Source: Minicystis rosea
GTDB lineage: Bacteria > Myxococcota_A > Polyangia > Polyangiales > Polyangiaceae
DNA: 64,000 bases
NCBI GenBank assembly: GCA_001931535.1
Contig: CP016211.1
Location: 6,867,703-6,931,702, forward strand
Reading direction: 5' to 3'
In this document: positions 28,154-36,225 of the stretch, piece after piece
Layout: each line of letters starts with the position of its first letter
How positions within the stretch are numbered: position 1 is the first letter of the stretch
Made by a program: the position numbers and the translations under genes
The notes under the pieces: generated by a model
What the model was told of the DNA's origin: nothing
Databases searched by the model: none
Seen by the model: only the letters and a program-made list of their open reading frames with translations

Positions 28154-28159
28154 TACAAT
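28154..28159 (+). promoter_or_regulatory. TACAAT -10 box before the 139-aa unknown gene
   Basis: TACAAT, one base from the sigma-70 consensus, 11 nt before the ATG at 28171. With a start site 6-8 nt downstream the leader would be only a few bases long. Confidence 0.45.
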
Positions 28160-28170
28160 CGGGCAGCGTC

Positions 28171-28590
28171 ATGTCGCACGAGAACGGACGAAAGCTGCTC
28201 CAGGACCTCGCGAGCACGGTGCGCGAGAAGGTCTCTCCGACCGGAGAGCAATTGGTCAACCGCGAGGGGCTGAAGATGGTCGAGCGGCTCGCGCGCGATC
28301 TGGCGGCGCCCGATGGGATGCCGGGGCTCAAGCTCGCACGCGACACGCACACCAAGCTCCGGTTGGAGCGGCCGCCGCGCAACGCGACGATCATCATCGA
28401 GTGGCAGCGCGACATCGGCGCGATGGTGATGACCGGCGAGAAGTTCGGCGATTCGAAGCAGATGACGCGCTACGTGTTCGATCAGGAAGAGCAGCATTTT
28501 CGCCGGCTGGAGGGCGGCGGTGAGCTGTACGAAGATCTGGTGACCGCGCTGGTCGAGTACCTCTACCCCGAGGGACGCCGCGAGGGTTGA
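28171..28590 (+). CDS. Unknown 139-aa cytosolic protein
   Basis: Not recognised. The frame is open 20 codons upstream, but those are Arg-rich and overlap the TACAAT box, so the ATG at 28171 is chosen. Predicted mixed alpha/beta: helical N terminus (NGRKLLQDLASTVREKV), a central strand pair (NATIIIEWQRDIGAMVMTGE) and an acidic C terminus (ELYEDLVTALVEYLYPEG). No signal or membrane segment. It follows the flotillin operon after 266 bp and seems to have its own promoter. Confidence 0.55.
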   Translation: MSHENGRKLLQDLASTVREKVSPTGEQLVNREGLKMVERLARDLAAPDGMPGLKLARDTHTKLRLERPPRNATIIIEWQRDIGAMVMTGEKFGDSKQMTRYVFDQEEQHFRRLEGGGELYEDLVTALVEYLYPEGRREG

Positions 28591-28731
28591 CCCTGACGAG
28601 GCTGCGGCATCACGCTTGCAGTCGCGCTTTCGATCGCGCGCGCTCAGCGCTCACGGCGTGCCTTCGAGGGCTCGGGGGTATGACATCCGTGCCTTGCCTG
28701 ACGACACGGACGAGCGCGCCGACGAGGATTT

Positions 28732-28752
28732 CACGAGAGCGATGCTCTCGTG
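28732..28752 (+). promoter_or_regulatory. 9-bp leader hairpin just before a ribosome binding site
   Basis: CACGAGAGC and GCTCTCGTG form a perfect 9-bp stem with the three-base loop GAT. It ends 3 bases before the GGGAGG ribosome binding site (28756-28761) of the DUF2330 gene. It may stabilise the mRNA 5-prime end or influence ribosome loading. Confidence 0.45.
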
Positions 28753-28766
28753 GTTGGGAGGTTCGG

Positions 28767-30290
28767 ATGAAACTTCGCTTGCTCGCGCCCGCGGCGGCGC
28801 TCGCCTTCACGGCTTCGGTCCTGCCCACGACGGACGCTCGCGCCTGCGGCGGGTGCTTCCATCCGCCGATCATCTCGCAGGGGGAGTCGACGGTGGTCAC
28901 GGGCCATCGCATGGCGTTCTCGACGTCGCCCACGCAGACGGTGCTGTGGGATCAGATCAAGTACTCCGGTGACCCGAAGGACTTCGCCTGGGTGCTTCCG
29001 GTGCGCAAGGGCGCGGTGGTCCAGGAGTCGACCGACGCGTGGTTCGAGACGCTCGAAGCCACGACCACGGCGCAGGTGAAGAGCCCCGTCATCGAGTGTC
29101 CCGAGATCACGCGGCCGCGCGAGATGGGCTGCGCCAGGGCGCAGACCGACGCGTTCAGCGGCGGCGACGAAGATCCGAATGCGACCCCGCCCGTGCAGGT
29201 GATTCATCAAGGCACCGTCGGCGCGTACGAGACGGTGACGCTGTCCACGCAGACGCCGGGCGCGCTCAATCAGTGGCTGACCGATCACGGCTACAACGTC
29301 GACGCGGACATCCAACCGATCATCGATGCGTACGTGGCCGAGGGCTTCGACTTCATCGCGCTGCGTCTCCAGCCGGGCAAGGGCATCCGTGAGATGAAGC
29401 CCGTGCGCGTGGTGATGTCGGGGGCCGCGCTGACGCTGCCGCTCCGCATGGTGGCCGCGGGCACGGGCGCCAACGTGGCCATCACGCTCTTCACCATCAC
29501 CGAGGGGCGGCTCGCTGCGGACAAGTTCAAGAACGCGTTGGTGAGCCCCGACGAGCTCGTGTGGGATTTCGGGTCGGCCTCGTCGAACTACGCCGAGGTG
29601 CGCAAGAGCACGCTGGCCAAGAATTCGGGGCTCACGTGGCTCACCGTGCTCGCGCAGAAGGGCGCGCTGCTCTCTCCGCTGCCGGGCTCGAGCTCCGATG
29701 ATTCGGGCTTCGGGTACGACGACTATTACGGCACGCCGCGGACCATCGCGTCCGCGTACGTCGACCAAGCGTACGACAACGGAGAGACTGGCATCCTCAC
29801 CTGCAAGGACGAGCTCGCGCTCATCGCCGACAGCTCGGCGCTGGTCGTCGATCCGTGCCCCATCGGCGTGGCGCCGGACGATCCGAGCTGCGGTCAGATC
29901 GCGCCCGGCCAGATCGATGCGCGCGTGCTCGCCTGCGGGAAGGTCGACGACGTGAAGGTGGCGCTGAGCGGGCTGCACCCGCGTGATGTGTGGGTGACGC
30001 GTCTCGAAGCCGATCTGCCGCGTCTGGCGCTGGCCAGCGATCTGACGCTCGTGCCGGCCGAAGCACAGAACGCGGTGAGCAACATGCTGCAGGCGCCGAA
30101 GGGCATCAACGACGATGGCCTCTGTCCGACGAGCGTGCCGCCGCTGTCGATGATCGCGCCTGGCTATGGGAAGAGCGCCGTGCGCGGGCGCATCGTCAGC
30201 CGCACGCCGCTGTTCTCCTATGCCGCGATGGGGCTCTTGGCGGTGGGCGCGGTGCTGCGCCGCACGAGCCGCCGCGGCGCTCGCAAGTAG
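28767..30290 (+). CDS. DUF2330 exported protein with C-terminal membrane anchor
   Basis: 507 aa; the ATG at 28767 is chosen because GGGAGG stands 5 bases upstream and a signal peptide begins there, while the upstream frame is not protein-like. Seen: signal peptide (LRLLAPAAALAFTASVLP, cut near DARA), then the DUF2330 hallmark ACGGCFHPP and QTVLWDQIKYSGDPKDFAWVLPV. A long middle region includes DGYDDYYGTP-like acidic and aromatic segments and paired Cys. The end is a hydrophobic helix plus RRTSRRGARK, resembling a sorting tail that places it at the cell surface. DUF2330 proteins are common in myxobacteria and actinobacteria and have no known function. Confidence 0.85.
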   Translation: MKLRLLAPAAALAFTASVLPTTDARACGGCFHPPIISQGESTVVTGHRMAFSTSPTQTVLWDQIKYSGDPKDFAWVLPVRKGAVVQESTDAWFETLEATTTAQVKSPVIECPEITRPREMGCARAQTDAFSGGDEDPNATPPVQVIHQGTVGAYETVTLSTQTPGALNQWLTDHGYNVDADIQPIIDAYVAEGFDFIALRLQPGKGIREMKPVRVVMSGAALTLPLRMVAAGTGANVAITLFTITEGRLAADKFKNALVSPDELVWDFGSASSNYAEVRKSTLAKNSGLTWLTVLAQKGALLSPLPGSSSDDSGFGYDDYYGTPRTIASAYVDQAYDNGETGILTCKDELALIADSSALVVDPCPIGVAPDDPSCGQIAPGQIDARVLACGKVDDVKVALSGLHPRDVWVTRLEADLPRLALASDLTLVPAEAQNAVSNMLQAPKGINDDGLCPTSVPPLSMIAPGYGKSAVRGRIVSRTPLFSYAAMGLLAVGAVLRRTSRRGARK

Positions 30291-30302
30291 ATTGTCGCAC
30301 AT

Positions 30303-30387
30303 TTGGCCACAAGGCCAATGCGCCGGTAGAACAGGCCTCGTCTGGGTGAATCCGAGAAGGGTCATCCAGGCTGCACGAGGCCTGTTC
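30303..30387 (+). promoter_or_regulatory. Structured leader with two hairpins ending at the start codon
   Basis: First a small hairpin: TTGGCC, loop ACAA, GGCCAA (30303-30318). Then GAACAGGCCTCGT (30329-30341) pairs perfectly over 13 bp with 30375-30387; inside it CTGGGTGA (30342-30349) can pair with TCATCCAG (30362-30369) with one G-U. The right arm stops one base before the ATG and contains ACGAGG, the only plausible ribosome binding site. It may act as attenuator, thermosensor or riboswitch-like switch, or simply as terminator of the preceding gene. Confidence 0.55.
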
Positions 30388-30388
30388 G

Positions 30389-31600
30389 ATGCACCTTTTC
30401 CAGCGCCCCGCCGAGCCTGCCCGCGAGCCGAGCGACTCGGTACCTCCGCTCTCCGCACATCGAAGGCCGCTCGATTCGAGGCCTCCGCAAAGCAGCCGTG
30501 TCGCGGTGATCGTGATGACGACGATCGGGCTCGGCGCGCTGGCCGGGGCGGTGGCGTGGAAGCGGGCGCATGCGCCGGCGACGCAGGCCACGCGCGCTGC
30601 GGAGGCGCCTGTCGCAGCCGAGCCGCCGCGGGCCGAGCCGCAGATGGTGACAGCCCCGGCGCCGCCGAAGGTCGCGGCCGAGGAGGATCCGGAGCCGCAG
30701 ACGCTCGACGATCAGCTCGAGCGTCTGTTCGGAAAGCTGCGCGCGGAGCTGTGGCTCTCGGATGCGCAGATGAGCCGGGTCGAGGCGATCTTCGCGGCAT
30801 CGCCGGTGCTGAGCCAGGGCAACCCCGTGATCTCGAAGCACCCGATCTCGCGCGCGGAGTGCCAGCAGACCCGCGCCGACGCCGGCCTCCCGCGCTCATA
30901 CACGGACGCGCGCTGCGGGGCGCCGAACATGGTGCCGATCTACGATCCCGGCGCGGGCGAGACGGCGGCGAGCGCCAAGGTCTGCATCGATCAGTTCGAG
31001 TTCCCCGACATCCCCTGCGAGTATCCGGTGGTGCACGTGCGCGCCAACGAGGCCGCGGAGATCTGCGCGGCCGTGGGCAAGCGGCTGTGCGACGCGCACG
31101 AGTGGGAGGGCGCGTGCGCGGGCGCGGTGCACGACGCGAGCACCGAATACGAGTGGCCGCGGCCGCGCATGGAAGCCGAGTTCTGGCACAACAAGAACCG
31201 CGAGCAGGTGTGGAGCTACGGGCCCGAGAAGAACCACGCGCTGTGCGGGACGATGAGCGATCGCACGCCGGACTGCCCGGGCGGCGGTTGGAACAAGTGC
31301 GGATCGAACACGTATCCGGCGGGCGCGTTCCTCGAGTGCAAGTCGAGCTTCGGTGCGTACGATTTCCACGGCAACGCGGCCGAGCACATGAGCCTGCCGC
31401 TCGGGCCGGAGGAGCTGCGCATGCAGAACGGCGGCGGCGTGACGGAGATGAAGGGGAGCTGGTTCGTCTTCGGGAAGATCCAGGCTCACGCCGACGACTG
31501 CCGCTGGCGCGCACCCTCGTGGCACGAGTCGCGGGTGATGAACGACAACAGCCACCGGAACTATCACCTCGGGTTCCGCTGCTGCAAAGACGTGGAGTAG
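30389..31600 (+). CDS. Membrane-anchored SUMF1/formylglycine-generating-enzyme-like protein
   Basis: 403 aa. An N-terminal cytosolic stretch, one transmembrane helix (about 37-57), a Pro/Ala linker, a helical segment (about 108-135, TLDDQLERLFGKLRAELWL) and a C-terminal FGE-sulfatase (SUMF1) domain from about 190. Typical features of the fold: ASAKVCIDQFEFPDIP, VHVRANEAAEICAAVGKRLCDAHEWEGAC, DFHGNAAEHM and a final NYHLGFRCC. Most bacterial proteins with this domain are not true sulfatase activators; many bind or modify partner proteins and are linked to kinases. A giant kinase gene ends 8 bp after this gene on the other strand. The start codon is tied up in the leader hairpin. Confidence 0.8.
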   Translation: MHLFQRPAEPAREPSDSVPPLSAHRRPLDSRPPQSSRVAVIVMTTIGLGALAGAVAWKRAHAPATQATRAAEAPVAAEPPRAEPQMVTAPAPPKVAAEEDPEPQTLDDQLERLFGKLRAELWLSDAQMSRVEAIFAASPVLSQGNPVISKHPISRAECQQTRADAGLPRSYTDARCGAPNMVPIYDPGAGETAASAKVCIDQFEFPDIPCEYPVVHVRANEAAEICAAVGKRLCDAHEWEGACAGAVHDASTEYEWPRPRMEAEFWHNKNREQVWSYGPEKNHALCGTMSDRTPDCPGGGWNKCGSNTYPAGAFLECKSSFGAYDFHGNAAEHMSLPLGPEELRMQNGGGVTEMKGSWFVFGKIQAHADDCRWRAPSWHESRVMNDNSHRNYHLGFRCCKDVE

Positions 31601-31607
31601 CGCGGCC

Positions 31608-34600
31608 TCAACCGGTGATGCCGGTGTACATGCGCGCGAAGCGCGCGGGATCGACGACGCCCTCGCTGCGCAGGACTTCGTCCGCGCGGGCGGAGACGGC
31701 GTCGCCCTCGGCGCCGCCCTGCAGCGCGCCGGCGGTGTGGCGCGCGCAGGCGGCGTGGATCTTCATCTCGACGGCGTCGTAGGCGCCGGCGGCGACGCGG
31801 AGCGCATCGATGGCGCGGCCTTCGTCGGCGCGCGCCCAGGCCGCGCCGGCGCGCACGATGGCGGCGGCCGCGAGCGCATGGGGCCGGCGCTCGCGCGCGA
31901 GGCGGACGCAGGCTTCGTCGGCGATGACGAGCAGCTCGTCGGCGCGCGGCTCATCGGCCGCGGCGAGCGCGACAGCGGTGATGCCGCGAAGGAGGATGTT
32001 GTCGATGCGCAGGAGCTGGATGCGAAGGAGCTGGGATCCCTCGAGGGCGTCGCGCGTGTCTTGGAGCTGCGTCCAGGCGACGGAGGGGGAGCCTTCGTAG
32101 AGGTAGCTCGACGCTTCGAGCCACGACGCGATGTAGTGCTGGATCGTGAAGGCCCGCGCGTGGAAGCGGGCCATGACACCGCGCACGTCGGCGCGGGCGC
32201 GCGCGGGCTCGCCCGCGGCGAGGAGGCCGAACGCACAGGCGAGCGAGGCCTCGGTCTCGGCGAAGCGATCGCCCCGCTCCTGCGCTTCGAGGAGCCATGA
32301 CTCGGCGCGACGGGACCGCTCGCGCAGCGCGCCGAGGGCGAGGAGCGTGCGGTTGCCGATGGAGCGGTAGGCGTTGCGCTCCCAGATGATGCCCACGGAG
32401 CTGGCCTCGAGCACGTCGAGGCCTTCATCCATGCGCGCAAGCGCCTCGCGCCAGCGGCCGGTGCACATGCGCGCGAGGCCCGAGCAGCACCAGGTGAAGC
32501 CCATGAGGTACGGGTCGCCGGTGCGCCGCGCGATGCGCGATGCTTCTTCGATCAGCTCGTTGCCCCGCTCTTCCTGCGTGGCGCCGCCGTCGTAGACGAA
32601 GAGGCAACCGACGAAGGCGAGGCCCCGCGCGACGAGCACGGGATCACCGACGGAGAGCGCGGAGAGCAACGCCTCGACCATGAACACGGCGGAGCGGATG
32701 GGATCGACCGAGGAGAGGCCGCGGCCCGCGGACCACGCGGCCTCGGTACGCGCCCGCGCGGACGGGGGCACGGGGCGATCGGGCGACGCCGGCACGATCC
32801 CGCGGAGACGAAGACGAACGAGGCGCGCCCCGAGCAGGAAGAGCGCGGCGCGCGGGGTGTCGGGGAAGCGGAGGTCGTGCGCGCGGAGCACGGGGCGCAG
32901 GATCACGAGGCCCTCGTCGAAGCGGCCGACGACGAGGAGATGCTCGGCCGCGCGCCGGCGCAGATCGCGCTCGTCCTCCAGCGAAGCGCCGGCCGCGGCG
33001 CCGAGGAAGGCGCGCGCCGCCTCGACCGCGCGGCCGGCGGCGGCGAGCGTCTCGGCGTGGCGCACGCAGACGGCGCGGATCTCGGCGCGCTCGGGGGACA
33101 GCGCCGAGAGGGCGCGCGCATAGAGCGTGGCCGCGCGATCGAAGTCGCGCGCGGCGGACGCTCGCTCGGCGGCGACACAGGCCTGCTCGGCAGCGGCGTC
33201 GAGCGCTCCACCGAGATGGAGATGCTCGGCGATGAGCGCGGGATCGATGGTCGTCCGGCGCGCGAGCGCATTGGCCAAATCGAGGTGGAGCCGGCGCCGC
33301 ACCGCCGGCGGGAGGCGCAGCTCGATGACGGCGCGCAGGCGCGCGTCGCGGATGGAGACGAGATCGGAGACGCCGACGCCGCGCAGGCAAACGAGGCGCG
33401 CGGCGTCGAGGCGCACGACGATGGAGATGGGATCCACCGCCGCGTCGCGCGGGGCCTCGGCGCCGACGCCGGCCACGCCCAGCGCGACCGCGAGCGGGAT
33501 GGGCGCGCGCGCCACGGCCAAGACGTCGAGGAGACGAAGCGCGGGATCGGGGAGCCGCGCGAGCTTCGCTTCGATCATCGACGCGAAGGACACGGGCTCG
33601 GCGTCGAGCGCGTCGCGGGCGGCCCACTGCGACAGATCGTCGATGAGCTGCGGGTCGCCCTCGGCGACGCGCGCGACGTCGGGGGCGCGCGCCGCGTCGG
33701 CGCCCGCGCGGCGGAGCGACGCGACCGCGAGCGTGCGCGCGTCCGAGGGAGGGAGCGGATCGATGCGGATCCGCCGCACGACGGCGGGGAGCGCGGCGAG
33801 GGAGACGGCGATCGCGTCCTCGTCGGCGGCGGTGAGGAGCAGGAGCGGCGCGCGTTGCGGCGCGGCGGCGCAGAGGACGGAGAGGCGCGCGAGGTCCGCG
33901 GGATCGGCGCGATCGATGTCGTCGATCCAAATCACGAGCGGCCCCGCGGCCGATATCCGCCGCACGATCTCCGCGAGCGCACCGAAGGCGAAGCGCACCA
34001 CCTCGTCGGCGCCGGCGCGGATCGGTGGAGCGGGCACGCCGCTCACGGCGGCCTCGAGCACGGGGAAGACCCGCGCGAGATCGTGCGCCTCGGGCGGCAA
34101 CAAGGCGTGCGCATCCGCGCGCGGAAGCGAGGCGAGGTGCAGCGCGAGCGCGTCGACGAGCACATCGAACGCGCGATGCGGGATCGATTCGCGCGCGCCC
34201 ACCACGCCGCGGAGCACGAGCGCGCGTCCTCCGGCGCCGAGCCCTTCGGTGAAGCGCGCGCCGATCGCCGTCTTGCCGACGCCTTCGGCGCCGTGGAGCA
34301 GCACCGCGATCGCGCGGCCGGTGCCCGCGGTGCGGAGCGCCGACTCGAGCGCGGCCAGCTCGTCGTGCCGGCCCACGAGCTTCGGTAACTCCCAACCGGG
34401 AGGCGGGGCACGCGTCACCCCGAGACGACGCAGGATCTCGGAGGCGTCGGGACGATCGCTCGGTCGGCGGCGGAGGAGCGCGGCGCAGAGATCGTCGAGA
34501 TCGAGCGGGACGCCGGCCGCACACGAAGATGCGCGCGGCGCGTCGAACCGCTGCTTGCTGCCGAGCACCCGGATGCGATGACCATTGAAAGGCAAGCGTC

Positions 34601-35522
34601 CGGTGAGCGATTCGAAGAGCATCACCCCGAACGCGTACCAATCGCTGGATGTGCCTTCCTCTTTGCCTGCGGCCTGCTCCGGCGACATGTAGCCGGGAGT
34701 GCCGCTGATGCCTTCGTTCGTGCCGCCGAGCCGGCGCGGCACGTCGGTGATGAGCCCGAAATCGAGCACCACCACGCGCCCTTCGGGCGTCACGAGCACG
34801 TTGGCGCTGTTGAGATCGCGGTGGAGCTTGCCGAGCCCATGGAGCGCCGCGACCGCCTGCGCGAGCTCGGCGAGCGCCGCGCGCAGGCGCGCCTCGTGGA
34901 ACGGCGCGCGCGCCCGCTCGACGACCTCGGTGCGGCGCGGCTCCGCGTCCATCATCCCGCTGGGCACGGAGGGCCGATCGTCGACGCGGAACGTGACGCC
35001 GAGATAGGGTCGCCCGCCGTTGCGCTGGGCGTTGTCCTGCGCGTGATCGGCGAAGCACGCGCCCGCGACGTGCTCCATCGTGAAGAACCACTCGCCGTCC
35101 ACGCAGGCGAGCTCGTGCAGCGCGCAGAGGTTCGGGTGCCCCACGCCCGCGAGGCTGCGGAACTCGCGCTTGAGCCGGTGGAGCGCGGGCCCGGCGAGCG
35201 ACGGCAGCGTCTTCAGCGCCACGCGCTGCCCGTGCTCCACGTTGATGGCCTCGTAGACGACGCCCATGCCGCCCACGCCGATGACGGAGATCACCTCGTA
35301 GCGACCGACGCGCACCGCGCCGCCGCGCGCCTCGGCGACGCGCGCCTGGAGCGACGATAGGGTGCGCCGCCCATCCTCGGCGCCGATGGACGCGAAGCCC
35401 ACTCCCTCGATCGATCCGTCGCCCGCGCTGTGCGCCGCCGCCGACTCGAAGAGCTGCTCCGCCGTGTCACCGACACCGATCGGCAGCAGTGGATAGTCGG
35501 ACGTGGTGGGCTGTTTCTCCAT
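31608..35522 (-). CDS. PknK-type Ser/Thr kinase fused to AAA ATPase and helical-repeat domain
   Basis: 1304 aa from the ATG at 35522; the open frame extends 107 codons further but without kinase similarity. Kinase domain (about 73-370): P-loop IGVGGMGVVY (81-90), VALK, a roughly 45-residue insert (about 160-205), HRDLNSAN (234-241), DFG (254-256), SPEQ. The catalytic-loop lysine of HRDLKxxN is Asn here, while the aspartate and final Asn remain. An ATPase module follows: LVGRHDELAALESAL, Walker A GAEGVGKTA (411-419), Walker B VIWIDDIDRAD (529-539). The C-terminal 500 residues are Ala-rich helical repeats, as in PknK and STAND regulators. Probably a signal-gated cytosolic kinase whose ATPase half controls oligomerisation. 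Convergent with the SUMF1-like gene. Confidence 0.88.
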   Translation of the reverse strand: MEKQPTTSDYPLLPIGVGDTAEQLFESAAAHSAGDGSIEGVGFASIGAEDGRRTLSSLQARVAEARGGAVRVGRYEVISVIGVGGMGVVYEAINVEHGQRVALKTLPSLAGPALHRLKREFRSLAGVGHPNLCALHELACVDGEWFFTMEHVAGACFADHAQDNAQRNGGRPYLGVTFRVDDRPSVPSGMMDAEPRRTEVVERARAPFHEARLRAALAELAQAVAALHGLGKLHRDLNSANVLVTPEGRVVVLDFGLITDVPRRLGGTNEGISGTPGYMSPEQAAGKEEGTSSDWYAFGVMLFESLTGRLPFNGHRIRVLGSKQRFDAPRASSCAAGVPLDLDDLCAALLRRRPSDRPDASEILRRLGVTRAPPPGWELPKLVGRHDELAALESALRTAGTGRAIAVLLHGAEGVGKTAIGARFTEGLGAGGRALVLRGVVGARESIPHRAFDVLVDALALHLASLPRADAHALLPPEAHDLARVFPVLEAAVSGVPAPPIRAGADEVVRFAFGALAEIVRRISAAGPLVIWIDDIDRADPADLARLSVLCAAAPQRAPLLLLTAADEDAIAVSLAALPAVVRRIRIDPLPPSDARTLAVASLRRAGADAARAPDVARVAEGDPQLIDDLSQWAARDALDAEPVSFASMIEAKLARLPDPALRLLDVLAVARAPIPLAVALGVAGVGAEAPRDAAVDPISIVVRLDAARLVCLRGVGVSDLVSIRDARLRAVIELRLPPAVRRRLHLDLANALARRTTIDPALIAEHLHLGGALDAAAEQACVAAERASAARDFDRAATLYARALSALSPERAEIRAVCVRHAETLAAAGRAVEAARAFLGAAAGASLEDERDLRRRAAEHLLVVGRFDEGLVILRPVLRAHDLRFPDTPRAALFLLGARLVRLRLRGIVPASPDRPVPPSARARTEAAWSAGRGLSSVDPIRSAVFMVEALLSALSVGDPVLVARGLAFVGCLFVYDGGATQEERGNELIEEASRIARRTGDPYLMGFTWCCSGLARMCTGRWREALARMDEGLDVLEASSVGIIWERNAYRSIGNRTLLALGALRERSRRAESWLLEAQERGDRFAETEASLACAFGLLAAGEPARARADVRGVMARFHARAFTIQHYIASWLEASSYLYEGSPSVAWTQLQDTRDALEGSQLLRIQLLRIDNILLRGITAVALAAADEPRADELLVIADEACVRLARERRPHALAAAAIVRAGAAWARADEGRAIDALRVAAGAYDAVEMKIHAACARHTAGALQGGAEGDAVSARADEVLRSEGVVDPARFARMYTGITG

Positions 35523-35721
35523 CGCACAGAGAGCCACGGCGCGCGTCGCGACACCGGGCGTTCGGGGGCGCTGATGGTACCCGATGTGCGGAGATTTCCA
35601 TGGGAAGAGCACGATCCATGTTCGGTCGGCGCTCCCATTTCCGCACACGTCCACCCTCCGCCCTTGCGACGTGCTTTCCGCTGGAATCGTTCGACGGTCG
35701 AGGCGATGTTGCGGGCGCGCC

Positions 35722-36147
35722 ATGAACACTGCTCCGACAGCGCGCGCCGGTCGGCTCAGACCCGTGATTCGCCTGGTGCTCGCGGTCGCCATGGTGGCCG
35801 TCGGCATTGCGCATTTCGCATCACCAAAGCCGTTCGTCCGCATCGTCCCTGCGTGGCTGCCGGCGCCGCTCGCGCTCGTGTACGTGAGCGGCTTCTTCGA
35901 GATCCTGGGCGGCCTCGGGTTGCTCGTGCCACGCGTGCGACGAGCCGCCTCGTTCGGGCTCGTCGCGCTCTACATCGCCGTGTTCCCAGCCAACGTGAAC
36001 ATGGCGCTGAACCAAAGCACCATCGAAGGCGCCGCGCAGATCCCGCCCGCGCTCCTCTGGGCGCGGCTCCCCTTGCAAGCCGTGCTCATCGCGCTCGCGC
36101 TGTGGGTGGGAAAGCAGGACGCTTCGCCGAATCAGCCACGAGGCTGA
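35722..36147 (+). CDS. DoxX-like four-helix membrane protein
   Basis: 141 aa with four predicted membrane helices (VIRLVLAVAMVAVGIAHF; LVYVSGFFEILGGLGLLVP; SFGLVALYIAVFPANVNM; RLPLQAVLIALALWVG). The pattern of a Gly-rich second helix and HF and PAN motifs fits the DoxX/DUF4345-like family, whose members are linked to quinone or thiosulfate metabolism and detoxification but are often uncharacterised. Divergent from the giant kinase with about 199 bp between. No ribosome binding site or TANNNT box is clear. Confidence 0.75.
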   Translation: MNTAPTARAGRLRPVIRLVLAVAMVAVGIAHFASPKPFVRIVPAWLPAPLALVYVSGFFEILGGLGLLVPRVRRAASFGLVALYIAVFPANVNMALNQSTIEGAAQIPPALLWARLPLQAVLIALALWVGKQDASPNQPRG

Positions 36148-36225
36148 AGCGCGCGCATCGGAGCGATCGCCGCGCTGCTTCGAGCGTGGCAATCGTCGAG
36201 CGTGCCTCGCGCTTCGGCGCGCGGA

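Noticed and set aside
31608..35843. 1411-residue version of the giant kinase
   Set aside because: The extra 107 N-terminal residues overlap the divergent promoter region and have no similarity; the ATG at 35522 begins the plausible protein.
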